From: Acidobacteriota bacterium
GTDB lineage: Bacteria; Acidobacteriota; Terriglobia; Acidiferrales; UBA7541
Reading direction: 5' to 3'
Length of the DNA stretch: 5,768 nt
NCBI GenBank assembly: GCA_003131985.1
Contig: PKWH01000196.1
Location: 1,986 to 7,753 of the forward strand
The position numbers were made by a program, and so were the translations under genes. Of the stretch, positions 1 through 5,512 are shown piece by piece; position 1 is the first letter of the stretch; the number at the start of each line of letters is the position of its first letter. The notes beneath the pieces are model-generated. The model made no database searches. It saw only the letters and a list, made by a program, of their open reading frames with translations, and was not told the origin of the DNA.

Positions 1-402
1 ATCGGTTTGCCGGAAGTGAATCTCGGCGTGTTGCCGGGAACTGGCGGGACGCAGCGGTTGTCTCGCGTGGTGGGACGCGCGCGCGCGATTGAGTTGATGG
101 CCACCGGACGCACGTTCAGCTTCGAAGAGGCGCTGGAGTTCGGGTTGATTCATTACATCTATGAGAAAGAGACTTTCTGGGAAGAAGTGATGGCGTACGC
201 AAAGCAGTTCTGCCCGCCAAACAAAGCTTCCCGCGCGGTTGGCCGCATCAAGCGCGCAGTTGTGACGGGCTCTGAGGTCGGATTCGGTGAAGCGCTGGGC
301 ATCGAGCGCGAGATGCAGCAGCTTCTCTTCACCAGCGAAGACGCCAAGGAAGGTTTGAAAGCGTACGTGGAAAAGAGGCAACCTGAATTCAAGGGGAAGT
401 AA
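1..402 (+). CDS. Enoyl-CoA hydratase/isomerase (crotonase family), 3' part only
   Basis: This is the C-terminal half (133 codons, open at the window start) of a crotonase-superfamily enzyme. Such enzymes usually add water across the 2,3 double bond of an enoyl-CoA in the cytoplasm. The visible part begins with the family signature GLPEVNLG followed by PGTGGTQRL (residues 2-20 of the fragment). Glu5 lies where rat mitochondrial hydratase has its second catalytic glutamate (Glu164), so hydratase activity is plausible. The first catalytic glutamate and the N-terminal oxyanion-hole loop lie upstream of the window. The C-terminus has the usual helical trimerisation segment and the family ending EKRQPEFKGK, so the gene is intact at its 3' end. 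It precedes the glycosylase gene by 63 bp and another crotonase beyond it, suggesting beta-oxidation-like steps on an acyl-CoA. The substrate cannot be told from the fragment. Confidence 0.93.
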   Translation: MGLPEVNLGVLPGTGGTQRLSRVVGRARAIELMATGRTFSFEEALEFGLIHYIYEKETFWEEVMAYAKQFCPPNKASRAVGRIKRAVVTGSEVGFGEALGIEREMQQLLFTSEDAKEGLKAYVEKRQPEFKGK

Positions 403-465
403 GAGAGGGCCGATATAGCAGATTCAGGTGCACGCGAAATACGAGCGGCGAATCTAAAGGACGGA
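403..465 (+). other. Short intergenic gap, nothing firm
   Basis: The 63 bp between the crotonase stop and the glycosylase start hold a ribosome-binding-like AAAGGA at 456-461, only 4 bp before ATG 466. A weak inverted repeat (AGATTC at 420-425, GAATCT at 450-455) has a 24-nt spacer and no T-run after it, so I do not call a terminator. No convincing -35/-10 pair is visible. The glycosylase is therefore probably read through from the crotonase gene. Confidence 0.4.
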
Positions 466-978
466 ATGCGCACACTGCCCGATTATCTTCGTAAGGGAAT
501 GAAAATGATATTGGTGGGCGCCAATCCAGGCGACCGTTCGGCGCGAGTGGGGCATTACTACGCCGGCCGGGGCAACCAGTTTTGGCCGATGATGTATGAA
601 TCCGGAGTGATTCCGGAGCCGCTCGGTTACGAAGATGACCGTCGGGTGCTGGAATTTGGAATCGGGATGACGGATCTGGTAAAGCGCCCCACCCGTGGGG
701 TGGAAGAAATCGAGCGGCAGGAATTTTCCGAGGGTCGCGTGTTACTGGCGCAGAAGCTGGAAGACTTGCGGCCGCGAGTGATCGCGTTCAACGGAAAGAT
801 GGTTTACGAGAAATTTACGGGGCGGGTATGCAAGTTGGGTTTGCAAAAGGAAAAACTTTACGGCGCGCAGGTGTTCGTGCTGCCTTCGACGAGCGGTGCA
901 AATGCCGGGACGGATCGCGGAGTGAAAACGCGGTATTTCAAGAAGCTCGCTGCGCTGCTGAAAAGTCTGAAAGATTAA
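466..978 (+). CDS. mug: Mismatch-specific uracil/thymine-DNA glycosylase (Mug/TDG family)
   Basis: Predicted 170-aa family 2 uracil-DNA glycosylase, which removes uracil or thymine from G:U and G:T mismatches and some damaged cytosines to start base-excision repair. Motif 1 is VGANPG (residues 17-22). Asn20 matches the catalytic Asn of E. coli Mug (GINPG) and human TDG. GHYYAGRGNQFWP (29-41) matches the conserved G-x-x-F-A-x-P-x-N-R-F-W stretch. MTDLVKRPT (68-76) matches E. coli GVTKLVDRPT. LPSTSGANA (139-147) is the DNA-intercalating loop, equivalent to NPSGLSR in Mug and MPSSSAR in TDG. Length is normal for Mug. Start ATG 466 is preferred over ATG 499 because DYLRKGMKMILVG aligns with the family N-terminus and 499 has no well-spaced ribosome binding site. 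It is a DNA-repair gene in a catabolic run, ending 12 bp before the next crotonase, so co-transcription is likely. Confidence 0.9.
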   Translation: MRTLPDYLRKGMKMILVGANPGDRSARVGHYYAGRGNQFWPMMYESGVIPEPLGYEDDRRVLEFGIGMTDLVKRPTRGVEEIERQEFSEGRVLLAQKLEDLRPRVIAFNGKMVYEKFTGRVCKLGLQKEKLYGAQVFVLPSTSGANAGTDRGVKTRYFKKLAALLKSLKD

Positions 979-983
979 GGGAG
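977..983 (+). promoter_or_regulatory. Ribosome binding site of the PaaG-like crotonase
   Basis: AAGGGAG lies 7 bp before ATG 991 and overlaps the stop codon (TAA 976-978) of the glycosylase gene. This fixes the crotonase start and suggests translation in one transcript with the gene upstream. Confidence 0.75.
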
Positions 984-990
984 CAACGTA

Positions 991-1806
991 ATGGCAGCAA
1001 CTACTCAACAAAACGCCGCGAATCAACTGGTGCTCGAGGAGCGCGACGGCAGGATTGTCACATTGCGTTTGAACCGGCCGGACAAACTGAATGCGCTGAA
1101 CGTGGAATTGGGGCGCGAGCTGGTTCACGCGCTGATACGCGCTGGCGAGGATAAAGGGATTGGCGCTATCAGACTCATAGGAGCGGGCCGGGCGTTTTGC
1201 GCTGGCGGCGATCTGGAACTTCTTCACGATTTGCGAAAACGCAAGGACTCGAAGGAACTCGAAAACCTGCTGGTTTCGGGAAAGGAAATTTGCCTGGTGA
1301 TTGCAGGGATGCCGAAACCGGTGCTCGCGGCTGTGAATGGACCGGCGGCCGGCGGAGGAATGAATCTGGCCCTTGCGTGTGACATGCGCGTCGGATCCGA
1401 TCAGGCGAAATTCGCCCAGGCGTTCGCGCAGATTGGGCTGTACCCGGATTTCGGAGGAACCTTCTTTTTACCGCGGCTTGTGGGACGCGCCAGAGCCGCA
1501 GAATTATTCTGGACTGCGGAGAAACTGGCGGCGGGAGACGCTCTTAGGATGGGCATCGTTAGCCGGATCATCCCGGCAGCGCAATTCGAGGAAGAAACCA
1601 AAAAAATCACGCAGGATTTGGCTGCGGCCGCGCCGCTCTCGGTTCGCGATTCGAAGCACGCCATGACGAGCAATAACCGCGCCGAGCTGACCGCTGCGCT
1701 GGACGAGGAAATCCGGCTGCAGATTCATTGCTTCCAGTCGGAAGACTGTCTGGAAGGCCTGAACGCGTTTTTCGAGAAGCGCAAACCGAATTTTCGCGGT
1801 CACTGA
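991..1806 (+). CDS. PaaG-like enoyl-CoA hydratase/isomerase (crotonase family)
   Basis: Complete 271-aa crotonase. Oxyanion-hole loops are FCAGGDL (69-75) and NGPAAGGGMNLALACD (116-131). The two glutamates used by classical hydratases are absent: the first position (GGGCEL in rat enzyme) is Asn125 and the second falls at Phe145. Instead the protein has GLYPDFGGTFFLPRLVGRARA (149-169), very like the GL-x-PD-x-GGT-x-FLPRLVG block of PaaG, with Asp153 at the position used by PaaG for epoxide-to-oxepin isomerisation and double-bond shifts. Isomerase function is therefore more likely than hydration. The C-terminal FEKRKPNFRGH is family-typical. It lies 95 bp upstream of the BoxB/PaaA-like oxygenase gene, which fits processing of an epoxidised acyl-CoA. 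The exact substrate is inferred, and other isomerase roles (dienoyl-CoA, delta3-delta2) remain possible. Confidence 0.92.
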   Translation: MAATTQQNAANQLVLEERDGRIVTLRLNRPDKLNALNVELGRELVHALIRAGEDKGIGAIRLIGAGRAFCAGGDLELLHDLRKRKDSKELENLLVSGKEICLVIAGMPKPVLAAVNGPAAGGGMNLALACDMRVGSDQAKFAQAFAQIGLYPDFGGTFFLPRLVGRARAAELFWTAEKLAAGDALRMGIVSRIIPAAQFEEETKKITQDLAAAAPLSVRDSKHAMTSNNRAELTAALDEEIRLQIHCFQSEDCLEGLNAFFEKRKPNFRGH

Positions 1807-1835
1807 GCGCAGAATTTGGCGGGCCATGCGGATGC

Positions 1836-1847
1836 GCGATGGATCGC
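1836..1847. promoter_or_regulatory. 12-bp perfect dyad upstream of the oxygenase gene
   Basis: GCGAT and ATCGC flank a 2-bp centre (GG 1841-1842), about 55 bp before the oxygenase ATG. It is short enough to arise by chance. It is listed because a second dyad with the same 2-bp spacer lies about 25 bp further on. It may be part of an operator region; the regulator is unknown. Confidence 0.2.
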
Positions 1848-1856
1848 TCGGCAAAG

Positions 1857-1876
1857 AGTTCTTAAAGTTAAGAGCT
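1857..1876. promoter_or_regulatory. Imperfect 20-bp dyad, possible operator for the oxygenase operon
   Basis: The arms AGTTCTTAA (1857-1865) and TTAAGAGCT (1868-1876) are inverted copies matching at 8 of 9 positions, with AG in the centre. A 2-nt centre cannot form a stable RNA hairpin loop, and there is no T-run, so a terminator is unlikely. A site for a dimeric repressor such as a TetR-, GntR- or MarR-type protein fits better. It sits 25 bp before ATG 1902, just upstream of the ribosome binding site, in the largest gap of the cluster. No clear -35/-10 pair is visible beside it. Confidence 0.33.
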
Positions 1877-1886
1877 TCAGAAAATG

Positions 1887-1893
1887 GGAGGGA
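1887..1893 (+). promoter_or_regulatory. Strong ribosome binding site of the oxygenase gene
   Basis: GGAGGGA ends 8 bp before ATG 1902. It is the best Shine-Dalgarno match in the window, suggesting efficient translation of the oxygenase and supporting this start. Confidence 0.75.
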
Positions 1894-1901
1894 TTTCATA
1901 A

Positions 1902-3026
1902 ATGTCCGCTACACGCATTGCTACGTTCGATGATTGGGTGGATTTATTCCGCGTTTGGCGCAACGACATCGGGGTGAATTATTCCGAAATCGACAGCTAT
2001 CATTTCGAGGCGAAGTTCGGGCCTACACGGTCCAACGAAATTGAATTCGGCGCATTCAAAGGACGCCCGAAATGGCAAAAGGTGCTGGATATTCCGGACC
2101 AGCGAATTCGCGATGGCCTGATGAACCTGATTATTTATCAAGGCGACACGGAATTTGCCTCCGTGGAGCAGCAGCGGCGCCTCTTCGAACATTCGCCGAG
2201 CGAGCACGACCGCAAGTCGCTATGCCGCGTTGTGACGGAAGAAATGCGTCACGGCTGGCAGATGTGCCACCTCCTCATCAATCACTTTGGCTACAGCGGA
2301 AAAGTGGAAGCGCAAAAAATGCTGGAGCGGCGCGCGTTTGAATCGAAGCGCTTGCTGGGCGCGTTCAATCAGGAAGTGGCCAACTGGCTGGACTTCTTCA
2401 CTTACACGGATTTCGTGGACCGCGATGGAAAGTTCCAGCTCACCATGCTGAGTTATTCGGGCTTCGAGCCGCTAGCGCAATCGATGAACCCAATGCTGCG
2501 GGAAGAATCGTTCCATCTGGGCACGGGGCATGACGGGCTGAAGCGAATTGTGAAGGCGGAAGTGGTGCCGCTCAATATCGTTCAGAAATACGTGAACAAA
2601 TGGATTCCGGTCAGCTACGACTTGTTCGGAGTGGATCAGTCGAGTTCCGCGCACTGGTTTTACGTTTGGGGATTGAAGGGGCGTTACGACGAGGCCCAGA
2701 CGCAGCAGGAAGTGGACCTCGGTCACATGAACGAGCACAATCGCCATCTTTATTTTCTGGAATGCGAGAAATTGATCGAGCAGATTAACAAGCACGTCCC
2801 GGCTGGCGCAGTCCCGCTCTACGTTCCAGACATGAAATTCAACCGGCACATCGGTGAGTTCGCCGATCAGCCCTACAGCGTGACGGGCGAGCTGCTGTCG
2901 CCGGAAAAATATGCGGAGCATTTGAAGGAAACGTTACCGCAGCCGGAAGATATCAAGCTGGTGGCCGAAATACAGGACAACGAGCCGAAGTGGGTTTCTC
3001 CGAAAGGGAACATGGACTTATCGTGA
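1902..3026 (+). CDS. BoxB/PaaA-like diiron aryl-CoA epoxidase (PaaA_PaaC family)
   Basis: This 374-aa protein resembles the ferritin-like diiron epoxidases of aerobic aryl-CoA pathways: BoxB (benzoyl-CoA 2,3-epoxidase, about 473 aa) and PaaA (phenylacetyl-CoA 1,2-epoxidase subunit, about 310 aa). Candidate iron ligands are Glu84 (GDTEFAS), Glu114 and His117 (TEEMRHGWQM), Asp173 (FVDRD), and Glu202 and His205 (REESFHLG). Their spacings (30, 3, 29, 3, with 88 between the two ExxH motifs) match BoxB as I recall it (Glu120, Glu150, His153, Asp211, Glu240, His243) more closely than PaaA. Compared with BoxB it is shorter at both ends. The start is set by the strong ribosome binding site. The CoA-transferase beta gene overlaps its last 4 bases, so the two are probably translationally coupled. 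No BoxA-type reductase or PaaB/C/D/E partner is present in the window. The family assignment is firm, but the substrate (benzoyl-CoA or another cyclic acyl-CoA) is inferred. Confidence 0.85.
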   Translation: MSATRIATFDDWVDLFRVWRNDIGVNYSEIDSYHFEAKFGPTRSNEIEFGAFKGRPKWQKVLDIPDQRIRDGLMNLIIYQGDTEFASVEQQRRLFEHSPSEHDRKSLCRVVTEEMRHGWQMCHLLINHFGYSGKVEAQKMLERRAFESKRLLGAFNQEVANWLDFFTYTDFVDRDGKFQLTMLSYSGFEPLAQSMNPMLREESFHLGTGHDGLKRIVKAEVVPLNIVQKYVNKWIPVSYDLFGVDQSSSAHWFYVWGLKGRYDEAQTQQEVDLGHMNEHNRHLYFLECEKLIEQINKHVPAGAVPLYVPDMKFNRHIGEFADQPYSVTGELLSPEKYAEHLKETLPQPEDIKLVAEIQDNEPKWVSPKGNMDLS

Positions 3027-3811
3027 CGGCTCGGCCGGAAGAGGAGGTGGCCAGCCGTGGTTATACTTTCAGCGAGCTGATGGTTGCGGCGGCGGCCAGA
3101 GAAATCGGCGACGGGGAACTCGTATTTGTTGGGATGCGTCTGCCGATGCTGGCTTTTCTGGTGGCTCGGCGCACTCACGCTCCGCGCGCTGTGGGACTCT
3201 TCGAAAATGGCGTAGTCCGCGAAACACCTTCGCTTGAACTTCTTTACACCATGGGCGATCCGCCGAATCTTCTTCGCGCCACGCAATGCGGTCAAATGCT
3301 CGATGTGATGTCGCTGCTGCAGCAAGGCCGCGTAAACGTGGGCTTTCTCGGAGCTGCAGAAGTGGACCGCTTCGGCAATCTGAACGCCACCTGGGGTTTT
3401 CGAAATGAAGAAAAGCAACGCTTGCCGGGATCGGGCGGAGCTTGCGATATTGCGTGCCTCGCGCAGCGCACCGTGGTTTTGCTTGCACACGATCGAAGCC
3501 GGCTAACGGAGCGCGTGGGATATATCACCTCGCCAGGCTACGGGACCGGCAAGAGTTGGCGGCGAGCGCAGGGCTTGCCTGTGAATTCCGGTCCTTCGGC
3601 CGTGATCACGACGCTCGGTGTGATTCGTTTCGGTGAAGACGGCGAAGCGTATCTGGCGTCGGTTCATCCGGGAGTGAGCGTGGAAGAAGTCCTGGCCAAC
3701 ACCGGATGGGCGCTGCGCGTGGCCGATGAACTTGTTGAGACACTTCCACCTCGCGATGAGGCGTTGGCCGTGATGCGCGAGCTGGATCCGAATCATTTCT
3801 GGACTCGCTGA
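3023..3811 (+). CDS. Class I CoA-transferase beta subunit (GctB/IpdB-like)
   Basis: Predicted 262-aa beta subunit of a heteromeric CoA-transferase that would move CoA between carboxylic acids through a glutamyl-CoA thioester. It aligns along its length with Acidaminococcus glutaconate CoA-transferase GctB as I remember it. GLFENG (58-63) places Glu61 on the catalytic Glu54 (VESG) of GctB. FLGAAEVDRFGNLN (108-121), PGSGGA (135-140), GYITSPG (166-172) and LANTGWAL (224-231) match the corresponding family blocks. Glu61 being kept favours true CoA transfer. The related IpdAB pair instead hydrolyses a cholesterol-ring intermediate and, as I recall, uses a glutamate in IpdA. The start is GTG 3023, overlapping the upstream TGA as GTGA. 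An in-frame ATG at 2990 would give 11 more residues with no family match and a longer overlap. The beta gene comes before alpha, the reverse of gctAB and ipdAB. Confidence 0.87.
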   Translation: MTARPEEEVASRGYTFSELMVAAAAREIGDGELVFVGMRLPMLAFLVARRTHAPRAVGLFENGVVRETPSLELLYTMGDPPNLLRATQCGQMLDVMSLLQQGRVNVGFLGAAEVDRFGNLNATWGFRNEEKQRLPGSGGACDIACLAQRTVVLLAHDRSRLTERVGYITSPGYGTGKSWRRAQGLPVNSGPSAVITTLGVIRFGEDGEAYLASVHPGVSVEEVLANTGWALRVADELVETLPPRDEALAVMRELDPNHFWTR

Positions 3812-3834
3812 ATCGAGTAGCACGCCGAAAAATT

Positions 3835-4755
3835 ATGGCTGAATCAAAATTGATGGCGATGGGCGACGCGATCGCGCGGCACGTGCCTTCCGGCTCGATG
3901 GTGCTTCTCGGCGCGCAACTGGAACAGATGATTCCGTTCGCCGCGGGGCACGAGCTGATACGGCAGGGACGGCGCGATCTTACGGTCGTGGGTCCTATCT
4001 CGGACATTTTATTCGATCAGATGATCGGCGCGGGTTGCGTGTCGCGCGTGATGGCCGCCTGGGTGGGGAATGTTTCGGCGGGAGTGGGATACTGTTTTCG
4101 CCGGGCCGTGGAGCAGGCAGTCCCGCGAAAGATCGAAGTGGTGGATTACTCTAATTTTACGATGGCGCTAGCGCTGCATGCGGCGGCGCTCGGCGTGCCG
4201 TTCCTGCCGACATACGCGACACTCGGCAGCGATCTGCTGAAGAAAAACGGAAATCTACGCGAGTTTTCTTCGCCCGTCAGTGAAGAAAAGCTTGTTGCAG
4301 TGCGCGCGCTCCGGCCGGACGTGGCGATTTTGCACGTGCAACGCGCGGACGCTCAAGGCAACGCGCACCTTTGGGGCAGCCTGGGCGTGGCCGTTGATGG
4401 TGCGCGAGCGGCGAGGAAAATAATCATTGTGGCCGAAGAAATTGTCGAGCCCACCGTGATTTCGTCAGACCCGAATCGCACGCTCGTGCCGGGATTTTTG
4501 GTTGAAGCGGTGGTGCATGAACCGGGCGGCGCGCATCCTTCGCCGGTGCAGGGTTACTACGGGCGCGATCACGCATTTTTCGCGCAGTATCACGAGCAGA
4601 CGCGGCGCGTGGAGGACTTTGAGGATTGGCTCTCGCACTGGGTGGTGCGTGTGAGCGATCGCAGCAAATATTTGAAGCAAGTCGGTGTGGGGCAAATGCA
4701 AAACTTGGGAGTGAAAGATCACGCTTATACTGTTCCCGCGGACTTCGGTTACTAA
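3835..4755 (+). CDS. Class I CoA-transferase alpha subunit (GctA/IpdA-like)
   Basis: Predicted 306-aa alpha subunit, the partner of the beta subunit encoded 23 bp upstream. It follows GctA closely in order and length: DAIARHVPSG (11-20), HELIRQGRRDLT (39-50), a glycine-rich NVSAGVGYCFRR segment (79-90), DYSNF (104-108), HAAALGVPFLP (115-125), VDVAILH-type PDVAILHVQRAD (161-172), GNAHLWG (175-181), VAEEIV (199-204), EAVVHEPGGAHPS (224-236) and a C-terminal FEDWLSHWV (262-270). The alpha chain helps form the CoA and substrate pocket. The residue before DYS is Val103, where the recalled GctA sequence has Glu (MEDYS); whether this equals the functional Glu105 of IpdA needs alignment. Start ATG 3835 fits the GctA N-terminus, but no clear Shine-Dalgarno sequence precedes it, so translation may depend on coupling to the beta gene. 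The substrate is unknown. Confidence 0.88.
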   Translation: MAESKLMAMGDAIARHVPSGSMVLLGAQLEQMIPFAAGHELIRQGRRDLTVVGPISDILFDQMIGAGCVSRVMAAWVGNVSAGVGYCFRRAVEQAVPRKIEVVDYSNFTMALALHAAALGVPFLPTYATLGSDLLKKNGNLREFSSPVSEEKLVAVRALRPDVAILHVQRADAQGNAHLWGSLGVAVDGARAARKIIIVAEEIVEPTVISSDPNRTLVPGFLVEAVVHEPGGAHPSPVQGYYGRDHAFFAQYHEQTRRVEDFEDWLSHWVVRVSDRSKYLKQVGVGQMQNLGVKDHAYTVPADFGY

Positions 4756-5093
4756 TGGCAGAAGATCTCTACGCAAACATGGAAGTTGCGCCAGGCGAGG
4801 TGAAAAACAAGCTTGCGCGAGGCGAGAAATTCGTTTTCGTGGATGTCCGCGAAAAATGGGAATACGACACCACGCACATTGAAGGTTCGGTGCTGATTCC
4901 GCTCCGCGAGATTCCGGCGAATCTGGCGCGACTGGAAGCTGCGGACGAAATTGTGCTGTTCTGCCACCACGGGATGAGAAGCTTGGACGCCGCGGCATGG
5001 CTGCGCTCGCAAGGCGTGAAAGGCGCGCGGTCGATGGCAGGCGGGATTGACCGCTGGTCGGCAGAAATCGATCCGACCGTACCGCGCTATTGA
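4755..5093 (+). CDS. Single-domain rhodanese (thiosulfate/persulfide sulfurtransferase)
   Basis: A 112-aa protein made of one rhodanese domain, which carries sulfur as a cysteine persulfide. It has FVDVREKWEYDTTHIEGS (28-45, with the conserved DVRE and H-I-x-G-S elements) and the active-site loop FCHHGMRS (69-76), where Cys70 is the predicted persulfide carrier and Arg75 the usual loop arginine. The C-terminal ARSMAGGIDRW (91-101) is the conserved GG-x-x-x-W element. No signal peptide or membrane segment is visible, so it is cytoplasmic. The start is ATG 4755, sharing one base with the alpha-subunit stop (TAATG). There is no good Shine-Dalgarno sequence, so termination-reinitiation is likely. 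This ties the sulfurtransferase to the CoA-transferase operon. Its acceptor is unknown. Reading the same frame further upstream lacks homology to the family. Confidence 0.92.
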   Translation: MAEDLYANMEVAPGEVKNKLARGEKFVFVDVREKWEYDTTHIEGSVLIPLREIPANLARLEAADEIVLFCHHGMRSLDAAAWLRSQGVKGARSMAGGIDRWSAEIDPTVPRY

Positions 5094-5110
5094 ACGCGGA
5101 GAAACGCGAG

Positions 5111-5114
5111 AGGA
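5111..5114 (+). promoter_or_regulatory. Ribosome binding site choosing the start of the ArsC/Spx-like gene
   Basis: AGGA, within GAGAGGA, lies 8 bp before ATG 5123. It supports this start over the upstream TTG at 5090, which overlaps the rhodanese stop, and over the downstream ATG 5168. Confidence 0.65.
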
Positions 5115-5122
5115 ACCAAAGC

Positions 5123-5512
5123 ATGGCCGTTAAGAAAGCAAATAAAAGAGCGCGTAAACCGGCGAAGATGGGGAAGAAAATTGAATTCTTGCACAAGCCT
5201 TCGTGCACAACCTGCCGCAAAGCACGGGCCTACATGGAAAACCTCGGCTTCGGCATGCATTTCCGCGATCTGGGTAAAGAGCGATTGAGCGCGGCGGAAC
5301 TCGAGAAATTGATCGGCGATCGAGACCACAGGCAATTTCTGAACACGCGCAACGAGCTTTACCGCACGAAGAAAATGAAGGACCATCCACCGTCGCGCGA
5401 AGACGCCATTCGGATGATGGCGGCGGAGCCAAATTTGATTCGGCGTCCGGTGATTGTCGCGGGCGGACGTGTGGTGCTCGGATTCGATCAAGAGGGGATC
5501 GATCGAATCTAG
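5123..5512 (+). CDS. ArsC/Spx/MgsR-family thioredoxin-fold protein with CXXC
   Basis: This 129-aa protein has the arsenate reductase-like fold shared by ArsC (glutaredoxin type), Spx and YffB. FLHKPSCTTCRKAR (22-35) carries a CXXC pair, Cys28 and Cys31, near the end of the first strand. NTRNELYR (74-81) and NLIRRPVIV (104-112) match the conserved family regions, the latter being the hallmark LI(x)RP segment. GGRVVLGFD (114-122) closes the domain. A CXXC pair is typical of Spx-like redox-sensing proteins, while classical ArsC usually has a single catalytic Cys, so arsenate reduction is not the best guess. A basic extension of about 15 residues (MAVKKANKRARKPAK) precedes the domain; a start at ATG 5168 would remove it. 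It follows the rhodanese by 29 bp, giving a small thiol/sulfur pair. Its role (redox regulator, thiol reductase or other) is unresolved. Confidence 0.82.
   Translation: MAVKKANKRARKPAKMGKKIEFLHKPSCTTCRKARAYMENLGFGMHFRDLGKERLSAAELEKLIGDRDHRQFLNTRNELYRTKKMKDHPPSREDAIRMMAAEPNLIRRPVIVAGGRVVLGFDQEGIDRI

Noticed and set aside
420..455. Inverted repeat AGATTC/GAATCT as a terminator between the crotonase and glycosylase genes
   Set aside because: Only 6 bp arms with a 24-nt spacer and no T-run; too weak to call.
687..703. GC-rich dyad (CCCCAC, CC, GTGGGG) inside the glycosylase gene
   Set aside because: It lies in codons for the conserved RPT segment, the loop is only 2 nt, and coding constraint explains it.
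742..1227. Minus-strand open frame (161 codons) spanning the glycosylase/crotonase junction
   Set aside because: It is a shadow of two confident genes and shows no family motif.
1902..3026. Naming the oxygenase boxB or paaA outright
   Set aside because: Length differs from both, and the partner genes that define either pathway are not in the window.
2873..3490. Minus-strand open frame (205 codons) opposite the oxygenase/beta-subunit junction
   Set aside because: It is antisense to two genes with clear family motifs and has no recognisable domain or supporting ribosome binding site.
3803..3818. Small hairpin ACTCG/CGAGT around the beta-subunit stop codon
   Set aside because: Five base pairs and no T-run; the alpha gene starts 17 bp later, so termination here is unlikely.
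4465..5220. Long minus-strand open frame (251 codons) opposite the CoA-transferase alpha and rhodanese genes
   Set aside because: It lies antisense to three well-supported genes, its translation is rich in Arg, Ser and Pro without recognisable motifs, and it is explained by codon bias of the opposite strand.
5123..5512. Naming the CXXC protein an arsenate reductase (arsC)
   Set aside because: The CXXC pair and absence of other ars genes fit Spx/YffB-type relatives better; the fold is clear but the reaction is not.
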